Shown here piece after piece: positions 44,743 through 52,126 of a stretch of DNA of 64,000 nt (position 1 is the stretch's first letter; each line of letters begins with the position of its first letter). The notes under the pieces are model-generated. The model searched no databases, was not told where the DNA came from, and saw only the letters and a program-made list of their open reading frames with translations. Position numbers and translations under genes: made by a program. This DNA is from Thermus arciformis. GTDB taxonomy: Bacteria > Deinococcota > Deinococci > Deinococcales > Thermaceae. The stretch spans positions 62,001 to 126,000 of the forward strand of contig NZ_FNBC01000001.1 in assembly GCF_900102145.1 (NCBI RefSeq), in the 5' to 3' direction.

Positions 44743-44818
44743 TGGTGGGCCGCACAGGACTCGAACCTGTAACCCACCGATTAAGAGTCGGTTGCTCTAC
44801 CGGTTGAGCTAGCGGCCC
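44743..44818 (-). tRNA. tRNA-Lys (anticodon CUU)
   Basis: 76 bases including an encoded CCA end. Acceptor arms GGGCCGC/GCGGCCC, D-stem GCTC/GAGC, anticodon stem ACCGA/TCGGT with loop CTCTTAA (anticodon CTT), and T-arm ACAGG/CCTGT with TTCGAGT. Confidence 0.98.
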
Positions 44819-44832
44819 AAACGCCAAAGGCT

Positions 44833-44861
44833 AGTGTAGCTTCCCCCTTTTCCCCTGTCAA
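44833..44861 (-). promoter_or_regulatory. Strong promoter of tRNA-Lys
   Basis: TTGACA (44861-44856), 17-base spacer, TACACT (44838-44833). The start would be near 44826, 8 bases before the mature tRNA. Confidence 0.8.
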
Positions 44862-44899
44862 GGACTTTCCCTCCGCCCCTCTTGGGGTCAGGGAGGGGC

Positions 44900-45511
44900 T
44901 CAGAAGAGGTAGAGCACCGCCCGGCCTTCCACTACCCGCACCCGGATGGGCCCGAGGGCCTGGTTTTCCAGGGTGAGGGTGGTGGCCTTGAGGGGCGTGG
45001 GGGGAAGGTCCCACCGCGCCCCCTCCACCCCCAGGGCGGCCTCGGGGAAGGGGAGGAGGCTGAAGGGGGTTCCGGGCTCCAGGGAAAAGGCGTGGAGGCC
45101 CGGGAGGAGGGGGAAGGCCCGGGCGAGCCCGTCCGTGAGCTCCACCCGCACCCCCTTTTCCAGGAGGAGGAAGGCGAGCTCCAGGTGGGCCAGGGTGTGG
45201 TCCAGCCGCCCGCCCAAAGCCCCCAGGAGGAGGACCTCCTCCGCCCCAAGCTCCAGGGCCTTCCGGAGGAGGGCCTCCCCGTCCGTGAGGTCCTTCTCCC
45301 GGGGAAGGACCTCCTTGGGCGCGGAAAGGGCCTCCTGGAGCCAAGGGGGGCTTGAGTCAAAGTCCCCAAGCCAAAGCTCCGGGGTAAGCCCTAAGGCCAA
45401 GGCGTGCCGCCCTCCGGAGTCCGCCGCCAGGAGGCGGTAGCCCTCAAGCCTCTCCTTCAAGGCCTCCGTGGCCAGGAGGGGGCCGCCCAAGAGGAGGGCG
45501 AAGCGCCTCAT
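44900..45511 (-). CDS. thiN: Thiamine pyrophosphokinase
   Basis: Transfers pyrophosphate from ATP to thiamine, giving TPP. 203 residues: LLLGGPL, the acidic LAADSGGRHALALGLTPELWLGDFDS block (ADSG and GDFDS), DLTDGEALLRKALELG, LGALGGRLDHTLAHL, then the C-terminal thiamine-binding barrel ending LENQALGPIRVRVVEGRAVLYLF. ATG 45511 with GGAGGG overlaps the ABC ATPase stop (ATGA). The coupling suggests that the ABC gene serves thiamine or a precursor. Confidence 0.92.
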   Translation of the reverse strand: MRRFALLLGGPLLATEALKERLEGYRLLAADSGGRHALALGLTPELWLGDFDSSPPWLQEALSAPKEVLPREKDLTDGEALLRKALELGAEEVLLLGALGGRLDHTLAHLELAFLLLEKGVRVELTDGLARAFPLLPGLHAFSLEPGTPFSLLPFPEAALGVEGARWDLPPTPLKATTLTLENQALGPIRVRVVEGRAVLYLF

Positions 45512-46458
45512 CCCTCCAAGGGTACCGCCTGGGCGGGGTCCAGGCGGAGGGCTATGGGGGCGCCCTCTTCCGGGCCCTCGGGGGCCTCGAGGTAGAGCCG
45601 CACCCCCCCCACCCGCGCCCAAAGCCCCACCCGGGGCCCGAAGAAAAGCCGCTCCTCCACCACCCCCTCCAGGCCTCCCCCAAGGGCGAGGGCCTTTGGG
45701 GGAAGGAGGTGGACCCTTGGGGGAAGGCCTAGGGCCTGGCTTTCCCCGGGGGAGAGGAGGTTCTTGTGCCCCAGGAAGCGGGCGGCCCAGGCGTCCTTGG
45801 GGCGGGCGTAGACCTCCTCCGGCCTGCCCACCTGCACCAGACGGCCTTCCCGCATGAGGGCCACCCGGTGGGCCAGGAGGAAGGCCTCCCCCTGGTCGTG
45901 GGTCACGAGGAGGGCGGTGACCCCCTCTTCCTTTAGCGTCCGGCGCAGGAAGAAGAGGAGCTCTTCCCGAAGCCTCAGGTCCAGGGCCCCTAAGGGCTCG
46001 TCCAGGAGGAGGAGCCTGGGCCTAGGGGCCAAGGCCCGGGCCAGGGCCACCCGTTGCTGCTCCCCGCCCGAAAGCTCCTGGGGGCGCTTTCTGGCGTGAG
46101 GGGTGAGCTCCATGCGCTTAAGGAGCTCCCGCACCCGGGCCTCCCTCGCCTCCCTTGGCCAGCGGGCCTCCAAAAGGCCAAAGGCCACGTTTTCCGCCAC
46201 GGTGAGGTGGGGGAAGAGGGCGTAGTCCTGGAAGAGAAAGCCCACCTTCCGCCTTTCCGGGGGAAGCGGGGTGAGGTCCTCCCCAAGGAAGCGCACGAAG
46301 CCCCCATCGGGCCTAAGGAGCCCGGCGATGAGCCTGAGCAGGGTGCTCTTCCCGCTTCCCGAAGGCCCGAGGAGGGCCAGGGTCTCCCCCTCGGCCACGG
46401 AAAGCTCCACGGAGAGGCGGAACCCGGGGAAGGCCTTTTCCAAGTAGAGCTCCAGCAC
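45508..46458 (-). CDS. ABC importer ATPase (CysA/PotA/AfuC-like), possibly for thiamine
   Basis: 316 residues. Walker A GPSGSGKST, Q-loop FLFQDYALFPHLTV, signature LSGGEQQRVALARAL, Walker B LLLLDEPLGALD, H-loop LLVTHDQGEA; the C-terminal 90 residues form a TOBE-like regulatory domain as in iron, molybdate or polyamine importers. GTG 46458 lies exactly 6 bases after a TTTAAT box (leaderless); longer frames would cross it. No permease or binding protein is adjacent; overlap with thiN hints at thiamine. Substrate unproven. Confidence 0.85.
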   Translation of the reverse strand: MLELYLEKAFPGFRLSVELSVAEGETLALLGPSGSGKSTLLRLIAGLLRPDGGFVRFLGEDLTPLPPERRKVGFLFQDYALFPHLTVAENVAFGLLEARWPREAREARVRELLKRMELTPHARKRPQELSGGEQQRVALARALAPRPRLLLLDEPLGALDLRLREELLFFLRRTLKEEGVTALLVTHDQGEAFLLAHRVALMREGRLVQVGRPEEVYARPKDAWAARFLGHKNLLSPGESQALGLPPRVHLLPPKALALGGGLEGVVEERLFFGPRVGLWARVGGVRLYLEAPEGPEEGAPIALRLDPAQAVPLEG

Positions 46459-46464
46459 CCTTCC

Positions 46465-46470
46465 ATTAAA
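46465..46470 (-). promoter_or_regulatory. -10 box of ABC ATPase-thiN (leaderless)
   Basis: TTTAAT, five of six consensus bases, ending 6 bases before GTG 46458. Confidence 0.55.
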
Positions 46471-46521
46471 CCGGAAGGGCCTGGGGTACTCCCCAGGCCT
46501 CGTTTTCGCTTTTACCGGGGC

Positions 46522-46549
46522 CCCCATGCTGGCGCAAGCCAGCATGGGG
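46522..46549. terminator. Perfect 12-base inverted repeat after cytochrome c552
   Basis: CCCCATGCTGGC (46522-46533), loop GCAA, GCCAGCATGGGG (46538-46549), 5 bases beyond the cytochrome stop. It may end that transcript, though the following minus-strand bases are not T-rich. One arm plus loop (CCCCATGCTGGCTTG in the minus sense) recurs at 22541-22555. Confidence 0.6.
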
Positions 46550-46554
46550 TGGTA

Positions 46555-47001
46555 TTACTTCAGGCCGAGCTTCTTCCGCTCCTCCAGCACCTGCTGGGGG
46601 GTGAGCTTCTGGGCCCGGAGCTTCTTCACCTCCTCGGCGGTGAAGGGCTTGAAGTCCTTCACCTTCTTGTCGTCGCCCCAGGCGGTGGCGATGTGGTTGA
46701 GGACCGCGGCGATCTCCTCGTCCTTTAGGCCATTGAAGGCGGGCATGGCCCCGTTGTACTTCATGCCCTTCACCTCAATCTGGCCCTGGAGGCCCCAGAG
46801 GAGCGCCTTGATGAGGTACTCCCGTCCCCCCTGTTTGGAGAGGATCTCCGCCACGTGGCCCGCGAGGGCCGGGAAGGCCCCGGGGAGGCCTTGGCCGTTT
46901 GCCTGGTGGCACCCCGCGCACTGGGCGTAGAGCTTGGCGCCGTCCGCCTGGGCCAGGGCCAGGCCGCCGAGAAGGAGGAAAGCCATTAGGGTCCGCTTCA
47001 T
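46555..47001 (-). CDS. cycA: Cytochrome c552
   Basis: 148-residue precursor: signal peptide [17 protein letters not shown], then [15 protein letters not shown] (haem Cys28, Cys31, His32) and the Met ligand in YNGAMPAF. The C-terminal extension [32 protein letters not shown] is special to Thermus c552, the electron donor to the ba3 oxidase. Many positions differ from T. thermophilus c552. Own promoter TTGACG-17-TACCCT. It is divergent from the sox operon and a likely electron acceptor for it. Confidence 0.95.
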   Translation of the reverse strand: MKRTLMAFLLLGGLALAQADGAKLYAQCAGCHQANGQGLPGAFPALAGHVAEILSKQGGREYLIKALLWGLQGQIEVKGMKYNGAMPAFNGLKDEEIAAVLNHIATAWGDDKKVKDFKPFTAEEVKKLRAQKLTPQQVLEERKKLGLK

Positions 47002-47019
47002 CTTTACCCTCCGGGGTAT

Positions 47020-47048
47020 AGGGTAGTTTGTCCCTAACCCCCCGTCAA
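47020..47048 (-). promoter_or_regulatory. Promoter of cytochrome c552
   Basis: TTGACG (47048-47043), 17-base spacer, TACCCT (47025-47020). The start would be near 47013 with a 12-base leader carrying GGAGGGT. Confidence 0.65.
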
Positions 47049-47068
47049 GGGGTGTACCTTTAGCCTGG

Positions 47069-47091
47069 CTTAATGCACCTACCCTATTAAG
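47069..47091. promoter_or_regulatory. CTTAAT/ATTAAG inverted repeat between cycA and sox
   Basis: CTTAAT (47069-47074) and ATTAAG (47086-47091) face each other across 11 bases, about 20 bases upstream of the cycA -35 box. The A+T-rich arms stand out in this G+C-rich gap. Possible activator site; unproven. The rest of the 47002-47228 gap holds the two promoters and nothing coding. Confidence 0.35.
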
Positions 47092-47191
47092 GTATGGATG
47101 GGCGGTGTGGGGTAGGGGCGGGAAGCTCGTGAATGGCTACACAAAAATTGTTCCCTGCGACCCTTGATTTTCCCCTGACCGGGGGGTAAGG

Positions 47192-47217
47192 TATAAATGT
47201 CCCTGGGTGTACCCAGG
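47192..47217 (+). promoter_or_regulatory. sox operon promoter with start-site operator dyad
   Basis: TATAAA at 47192-47197 predicts a start near 47204. CCTGGGT (47202-47208) and ACCCAGG (47211-47217) form a 7-base dyad over that start, where a repressor such as an ArsR-type SoxR would act. No good -35 box is seen, which would fit a regulated promoter. Confidence 0.5.
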
Positions 47218-47228
47218 CGGTGTACGCC

Positions 47229-47657
47229 ATGTACGGATACCGGGTACTTTGGGTGCTCCTCCTCACGGGCCTGGCCCTGGCGGCGCCGGACTTCGGGCGC
47301 TGGTACCCCTTCCCCCAGGCCCAGACCCTGGCCGTGGACCACAGTCGGGTGCTCATGGTCTACTTCCACAGCCCCCACTGCCCCTACTGCGACCAGATGA
47401 ACACCTTCGTCCTCTCCGACCCCGCCGTGGCCCGCTTCCTGGAGGAGCGCTTCGTGGTGGCCTCCGTGGGCACCGAGACCCCGGAGGGGCAGGAGCTCGC
47501 CCGGCGCTTCCGGGTGCCGGGCACCCCGACCTTCGTCTTCCTCGTCCACCGCAAGGGGACGTGGGAAGAGGTGGGCCGGCTCTTTGGCAGCCGGCCCCGG
47601 GCGGAGTTCCTCAAGGAGCTTCGCCAGATGTGTGCCAAGGGAGGTGCGTGTGAATAG
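47229..47657 (+). CDS. soxW: Periplasmic thioredoxin SoxW
   Basis: 142 residues from ATG 47229 (GTG 47220 adds three). Signal peptide MYGYRVLWVLLLTGLALAA, thioredoxin fold with active site FHSPHCPYCDQM (CPYC) and cis-Pro loop RVPGTPTFVF. SoxW-type thioredoxins keep the SoxY cysteine reduced. First gene of soxWYZ-AXB-XA; its stop overlaps the soxY start region. Confidence 0.88.
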   Translation: MYGYRVLWVLLLTGLALAAPDFGRWYPFPQAQTLAVDHSRVLMVYFHSPHCPYCDQMNTFVLSDPAVARFLEERFVVASVGTETPEGQELARRFRVPGTPTFVFLVHRKGTWEEVGRLFGSRPRAEFLKELRQMCAKGGACE

Positions 47658-48102
47658 GCGAGCGTTTCTGAAGGCGACCGGCGCGGCCCTTGGGGCCGTG
47701 GCCCTCTCGGGGCTTCCCGTGAGGGCCCAGGGTCTCGAGGGCGAGGACCTGGCCAACCTGGAAAAGGCCCTGAAGGAGGCCCTGGGCAAGGGCTTCAAGG
47801 ACCTGACCCCCTCCAACCTGGTCAAGCTCACCATGCCCGCCATCGCCGAAAGCGGGGCCAACGTGCCCGCGGAGGTGGAGGTGAACCTGCCCTCGGCCCA
47901 GGTGAAGGCCATCCACCTCTTCGCCGACAAGAACCCCACCCCGCGCCTGGTGAGCTTCATGCCCATGAAGGCCATGCCCTACTACGCCACCCGGGTCCGC
48001 CTGGCGGAGACCACGGCCATTCGGGCGGTGGTGGAGACGGCGGACGGCAAGCTCCTTCTGGCCTCGGCCAGCACCCGGGTCACCGTGGGCGGGTGCGGTT
48101 AA
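47650..48102 (+). CDS. soxY: Sulfur carrier protein SoxY
   Basis: 150 residues from GTG 47650 (GGGAGG 6 bases upstream). Tat signal MNRRAFLKATGAALGAVALSG, the SoxY body FKDLTPSNLVKLTMPAIAESGANVPAEVEV, and the C-terminal swinging arm VTVGGCG whose Cys carries sulfur intermediates. Forms a complex with SoxZ encoded next. Confidence 0.96.
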   Translation: MNRRAFLKATGAALGAVALSGLPVRAQGLEGEDLANLEKALKEALGKGFKDLTPSNLVKLTMPAIAESGANVPAEVEVNLPSAQVKAIHLFADKNPTPRLVSFMPMKAMPYYATRVRLAETTAIRAVVETADGKLLLASASTRVTVGGCG

Positions 48103-48113
48103 GGAGGTGAACC

Positions 48114-48440
48114 ATGGCGATTCGCGTGATCGTGCGTCTGACCCCGGCCAAGCCCAAGGCGGGCGAGGAGTTTAAGCTCCAGGCGGTGGCCCAGCACCCC
48201 AACGAGCCCGGCACCCGCCGGGACGCCGAGGGGAAGCTCATCCCCGCCAAGTACATCAACCTGGTGGAGGTCTACTTTGAGGGGGAGAAGGTGGCGGAGG
48301 CCCGGCCCGGGCCCTCCACCAGCGCCAACCCCCTCTACGGCTTCAAGCTCAAGGCGGAGAAGCCGGGGACCTTCACCGTCAAGCTCAAGGACACGGACGG
48401 GGACACGGGCGAGGGCACGGCCAAGCTGGAGTTGGCTTAA
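48114..48440 (+). CDS. soxZ: Sulfur carrier partner SoxZ
   Basis: 108 residues: MAIRVIVRLTPAKPKAGEEFKLQAVAQHPNEPGTRRDAEGKLIPAKYIN is diagnostic; immunoglobulin-like fold, no signal peptide (exported with SoxY through the Tat pathway). AAGGAGGT 4 bases before ATG. A strong hairpin follows directly after its stop. Confidence 0.97.
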   Translation: MAIRVIVRLTPAKPKAGEEFKLQAVAQHPNEPGTRRDAEGKLIPAKYINLVEVYFEGEKVAEARPGPSTSANPLYGFKLKAEKPGTFTVKLKDTDGDTGEGTAKLELA

Positions 48441-48445
48441 GGATG

Positions 48446-48468
48446 GCGCCCGGGGAAACCCCGGGCGC
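48446..48468 (+). terminator. Intra-operon hairpin between soxZ and soxA
   Basis: GCGCCCGGGG (48446-48455), loop AAA, CCCCGGGCGC (48459-48468), then TTTATGG. A perfect 10-base stem plus short T-run, just before the soxA ribosome site. Likely a partial terminator giving more soxWYZ than soxAXB mRNA. Confidence 0.7.
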
Positions 48469-48483
48469 TTTATGGAGGGGGCT

Positions 48484-49263
48484 ATGCGCAAGGCGGTGGG
48501 TTTGTTCCTGGCCACACTTCTCGTGGGGGTAGCCTTGGCCCAAGGGCAGGTGGACCCCCGGGAGGAGGCCAAGCGCCAGAAGCAACTCCTCTTGGAGACC
48601 GCGGGCATCCTCCCCACGGAGCTCATCGTGGCCCAAGGGGAGGAGCTCTTTAACCGCAAGGGCCCGAGCGGCAAGACCATGGCCGAGTGCGACTTCGGCC
48701 TGGGAAAGGGGGTCCTGGAGGGGGCGGCGGCCAGGCTTCCCCGCTACTTCCTGGACACGAACCGGGTTGAGGACCTGGACAGCCGCATCGTCACCTGCAT
48801 GACCCGGGTACAGGGCTTCAAGCCCGAACAGGTGAAGCGCTCCGAGGTGGTGGCCATCGCCTTCTACATCGCCAGCAAGTCCACGGGGCACAGGATCCAA
48901 GTCCGCCTCCTTTTCCCCGAAGAGCGGGAACTCTACGCCCTTGGGGAAAAGCTCTTCTACGCCCGGAGCGGGGCCAGGGACGTGGGCTGCGCCACCTGCC
49001 ACGTGACCTACGTGGGCCGGCGCGCCGGGGTCCTGCCCTACGCCGACGTCCTGGGCAAGGACAAGTCCTGGACCCACTGGCCCGCCTACCGCTACTCCAA
49101 CGACCAGACCTGGACCATGCAGGACCGCATCCGGGCCTGCTACGGCAACATCGCCCACCCCCAGCCCGCCCTTTACTCCCAGCCCATCCTGGCCCTGGAG
49201 CTCTTCCTGGCCTACAACAACAACGGGGCCGTGGTGGAGGAGTGGCCCGCCTTCGTGCGGTGA
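48484..49263 (+). CDS. soxA: SoxA cytochrome subunit 1
   Basis: 259 residues. ATG 48484 with GGAGGGGG upstream; signal peptide MRKAVGLFLATLLVGVALAQG. One haem motif CATCH in ARDVGCATCHVTYVGRRAG; the N-terminal domain keeps two cysteines (AECDFG, VTCM) but no second haem. RIRACYGNI holds the active-site Cys that takes thiosulfate as a persulfide. With SoxX it couples thiosulfate to SoxY. Confidence 0.93.
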   Translation: MRKAVGLFLATLLVGVALAQGQVDPREEAKRQKQLLLETAGILPTELIVAQGEELFNRKGPSGKTMAECDFGLGKGVLEGAAARLPRYFLDTNRVEDLDSRIVTCMTRVQGFKPEQVKRSEVVAIAFYIASKSTGHRIQVRLLFPEERELYALGEKLFYARSGARDVGCATCHVTYVGRRAGVLPYADVLGKDKSWTHWPAYRYSNDQTWTMQDRIRACYGNIAHPQPALYSQPILALELFLAYNNNGAVVEEWPAFVR

Positions 49264-49272
49264 GGAGGGAGC

Positions 49273-49851
49273 ATGCGTAAGGTTCTCGTAGCCCTTTTTG
49301 CCCTGGCCCTGGCCCTGGCCTTCGCCCTGGCCCAGCGCTACCTCACCGAGGAGGAGCTGAAGCGGATTCAGGCCGGGGGTAAGGCCTACGCCGAGGTCTT
49401 CGTCAACCAGCGCCCCGACCAGGCCCTCTGCTCCATCCACCGGAACCGCCTCCCCGCCGACCTCCTTCCCAAGTTCCTGGAAGAGCAGCGGGCCCTGATC
49501 AAGTACCCCGCTTCCGGGAAGCTCATGGGGGACTGGAGGAAGGGCGGGGCCATCTTCAACAACCTGCAGAAGGCCAACTGCTTCTCCTGCCACTATGGCT
49601 CCCCCGAGCATCTGGGGGGCGATGTGGGCCCGAGCCTGGAGAAATACGGCCGCAATCGGGGCCAGTCGGAGGCGGTGCAGCGGTACACCTACGAGGTGAT
49701 CTACAACGCCTGGGCCTTCTTCCCTTGCACCGTCATGTACCGCTTCGGGGCCCAGGGCCTCCTCACCCCCGAGGAGATCGCCGACGTGGTGGCCTACCTC
49801 CTGGACCCGGAAAGCGACTTCAACACCAAGCCGGCGGTGGGGTCTAGATGA
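49273..49851 (+). CDS. soxX: SoxX cytochrome subunit 1
   Basis: 192 residues with a signal peptide (MRKVLVALFALALALAFALA), one haem site ANCFSCHYGS, and the stretch KFLEEQRALIKYPASGKLMGDWR before it. It has an unusually long N-terminal part before the haem. Overlaps soxB by 4 bases (ATGA). Confidence 0.92.
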   Translation: MRKVLVALFALALALAFALAQRYLTEEELKRIQAGGKAYAEVFVNQRPDQALCSIHRNRLPADLLPKFLEEQRALIKYPASGKLMGDWRKGGAIFNNLQKANCFSCHYGSPEHLGGDVGPSLEKYGRNRGQSEAVQRYTYEVIYNAWAFFPCTVMYRFGAQGLLTPEEIADVVAYLLDPESDFNTKPAVGSR

Positions 49852-51569
49852 ACCGGAGGGAGCTCCTTCAGCTTCTTTCCGCCCTGGCGGTCCTGGGGCC
49901 CAGGGGCTTGGCGAAGGCCCTCGAGGACCCCAGGTCCCTCTACGACCTCCCCCCTTACGGGGACGCCACCCTCCTCTTCTTCTCCGACCTCCACGGCCAG
50001 GCCTTCCCCCACTACTTCATGGAGCCCCCGAACCTCATCGCCCCCAAGCCCCTCATGGGCCGCCCGGGCTACCTCACGGGAGAGGCCATCCTCCGCTACT
50101 ACGGCGTGGAGCGGGGCACGCCCCTCGCCTACCTCCTCTCCCACGTGGACTTCGTGGAGCTGGCCCGGGCCTTCGGCCCCATCGGGGGGATGGGCGCCCT
50201 CACCGCCCTCATCCGCGACCAGAAGGCCCGGGTGGAAGCGGAGGGGGGCCGGGCCTTGGTCCTGGACGGGGGGGACACCTGGACCAACTCGGGCCTCTCC
50301 CTCCTGACGAATGGGGAGGCCCTCGTGGAGTGGCAGAACCTCACCGGGGTGGACCACATGGTCACCCACTGGGAGTGGACCCTGGGGCGGGAAAGGGTAG
50401 AGGAACTCCTGAAGAAATTCCGGGGGGAGCACCTTTCCTACAACGTGGTGGACGAGCTCTTCGGCGACCCCCTCTTCCCCGCCTACCGCATCCACCGGGT
50501 GGGGCCTTACGCCCTGGCGGTGGTGGGGGCCACCTACCCCTACGTCAAGGTCTCCCACCCCGAGACCTTCACCGAGGGCCTCTCCTTCGCCCTGGACGAG
50601 AGGCGGCTAAAGGAGGCGGTGGACCAGGCCCGCGCCGAGGGGGCGGACGCCGTGGTCCTCCTCTCCCACAACGGGATGCAGCTGGACGCCGCCTTGGCGG
50701 AGCGGGTCCGGGGCATTGACCTCATCCTCTCCGGCCACACCCACGACCTCACCCCCAGGCCCTGGCGGGTGGGGAAGACCTGGGTCGTGGCGGGAAGCGC
50801 CGCCGGCAAGGCCCTCATGCGGGTGGACCTGAAGCTTTGGAAGGGGGGGATCGCCAACCTCCGGGTGCGGGTCCTGCCCGTCTTGGCCCAGCACCTCCCC
50901 AAGGCCGAGGACGTGGAGGCTTGGCTTGCGGGGCGGGTGGGGCCCCACCGGGAGCGCCTCTTCACCCCCTTGGCCCTTTCCGAGACCCTCCTCTACAAGC
51001 GGGACACCCTCTACTCCACCTGGGACCAGCTGGTGGGGGAGGCGGTGAGGGCCATTTACCCCGAGGTGGAGGTGGTCTTCAGCCCGGCGGTGCGCTGGGG
51101 GACCACCATCCTCCCGGGGCAGGCCATCACCTGGGACCACCTCTACGCCTACACCGGCTTCACCTACCCCGAGCTTTACCTCTTTTACCTCCGGGGGGAG
51201 CAGATCAGGGCGGTGCTGGAGGACGTCGCCAGCAACGTCTTTACCCCTGACCCCTTCTACCAGCAGGGGGGGGACGTGAGCCGGGTCTTTGGCCTCCGCT
51301 ACGTTCTGGACCCCGACGCCCCCACGGGGCAGCGCATCCGGGAGGTGGAGGTGGGGGGCAGGCCCCTGGACCCGAACCGCCGCTATTTGGCGGCCGCCTA
51401 CGGGGGGAGGCTCCAGCGGGTGGGGGAGGCCAAGCCGGGCTACGAGCCCAGGCCCATCTACGAGGTTCTCGCCGAGTACCTGAAGGCCGTGGGCCGGGTG
51501 CGCGTCCGGCCCGAGCCCAACGTGAAGGTCATCGGGCGCAACTACCGCGTGCCGGAGGTGTGGGAATGA
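49848..51569 (+). CDS. soxB: Sulfate thiohydrolase SoxB
   Basis: 573 residues, 5'-nucleotidase superfamily with a dimanganese centre. Tat-like start MNRRELLQLLSALAVLG; metal motifs LLFFSDLHGQ, VLDGGDTWTNSGLSL, VTHWEWTLG, VVLLSHNGM and LSGHTHDLTPRPW; C-terminal substrate domain with the TCxD-like region replaced in the usual SoxB manner. Releases sulfate from SoxY-bound intermediates. Flanked by two SoxA-SoxX pairs. Confidence 0.96.
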   Translation: MNRRELLQLLSALAVLGPRGLAKALEDPRSLYDLPPYGDATLLFFSDLHGQAFPHYFMEPPNLIAPKPLMGRPGYLTGEAILRYYGVERGTPLAYLLSHVDFVELARAFGPIGGMGALTALIRDQKARVEAEGGRALVLDGGDTWTNSGLSLLTNGEALVEWQNLTGVDHMVTHWEWTLGRERVEELLKKFRGEHLSYNVVDELFGDPLFPAYRIHRVGPYALAVVGATYPYVKVSHPETFTEGLSFALDERRLKEAVDQARAEGADAVVLLSHNGMQLDAALAERVRGIDLILSGHTHDLTPRPWRVGKTWVVAGSAAGKALMRVDLKLWKGGIANLRVRVLPVLAQHLPKAEDVEAWLAGRVGPHRERLFTPLALSETLLYKRDTLYSTWDQLVGEAVRAIYPEVEVVFSPAVRWGTTILPGQAITWDHLYAYTGFTYPELYLFYLRGEQIRAVLEDVASNVFTPDPFYQQGGDVSRVFGLRYVLDPDAPTGQRIREVEVGGRPLDPNRRYLAAAYGGRLQRVGEAKPGYEPRPIYEVLAEYLKAVGRVRVRPEPNVKVIGRNYRVPEVWE

Positions 51570-52123
51570 GGAGAAAAGCGGTTTTGGCTTTTGGGGTTTT
51601 GCTCCTGGGCCTGGGGCTTTCCCAAGGGCCTTTTCGGGCCCGCCTCGAGGCCGCCATCCAAGGAGGGGGCCCCAGGTTCGCCCAGGTGATGCTTTCCCAG
51701 GACAAGGCCCAGGCCCTCTGCACCCAGTACCGGGACCGCCTGCCCGCCGACCTCGTGCCAAAGTTCCTGGAGGAGCAGAAGGCCCTCATCAAGTACCCGG
51801 CCTCGGGGAAGCTCATGGGGGACTGGAGGAACGGGGAGAAGGTCTTCACCGACCCCAAGCGGGGCAACTGCTACGCCTGCCACGCTGGGGACCCCAAGGA
51901 GGTGGCCCACGGGACCATGGGGCCGAGCCTCACGGGCTACGGCCAGCGGGGGCAGTCGGAGGCGGTGGTGCGCTACACCTACGAGAAGATCTACAACGCC
52001 TGGGCCTTCGTCCCCTGCTCCCTCATGTACCGGGGCGGGGTGCACGGCCTCTTCACCCCCGAGGAGACCGCCGACCTGGTGGCCTTCCTCCTGGACCCCA
52101 ACTCCCCCATCAACCGGAGGTGA
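51566..52123 (+). CDS. SoxX-like cytochrome subunit 2
   Basis: 185 residues from ATG 51566, which overlaps the soxB stop. Signal peptide, haem site GNCYACHAGD, and KFLEEQKALIKYPASGKLMGDWR almost identical to SoxX1, so a duplicate of soxX. Gene order here is X then A, the mirror image of the first pair. Confidence 0.9.
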   Translation: MRRKAVLAFGVLLLGLGLSQGPFRARLEAAIQGGGPRFAQVMLSQDKAQALCTQYRDRLPADLVPKFLEEQKALIKYPASGKLMGDWRNGEKVFTDPKRGNCYACHAGDPKEVAHGTMGPSLTGYGQRGQSEAVVRYTYEKIYNAWAFVPCSLMYRGGVHGLFTPEETADLVAFLLDPNSPINRR

Positions 52124-52126
52124 GCC

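Noticed and set aside
43680-44818. tRNA-Lys as the attachment site of the DUF262 island
   Set aside because: The DUF815 gene with normal G+C lies between the island and the tRNA, and no tRNA-end repeat is found at the island edges.
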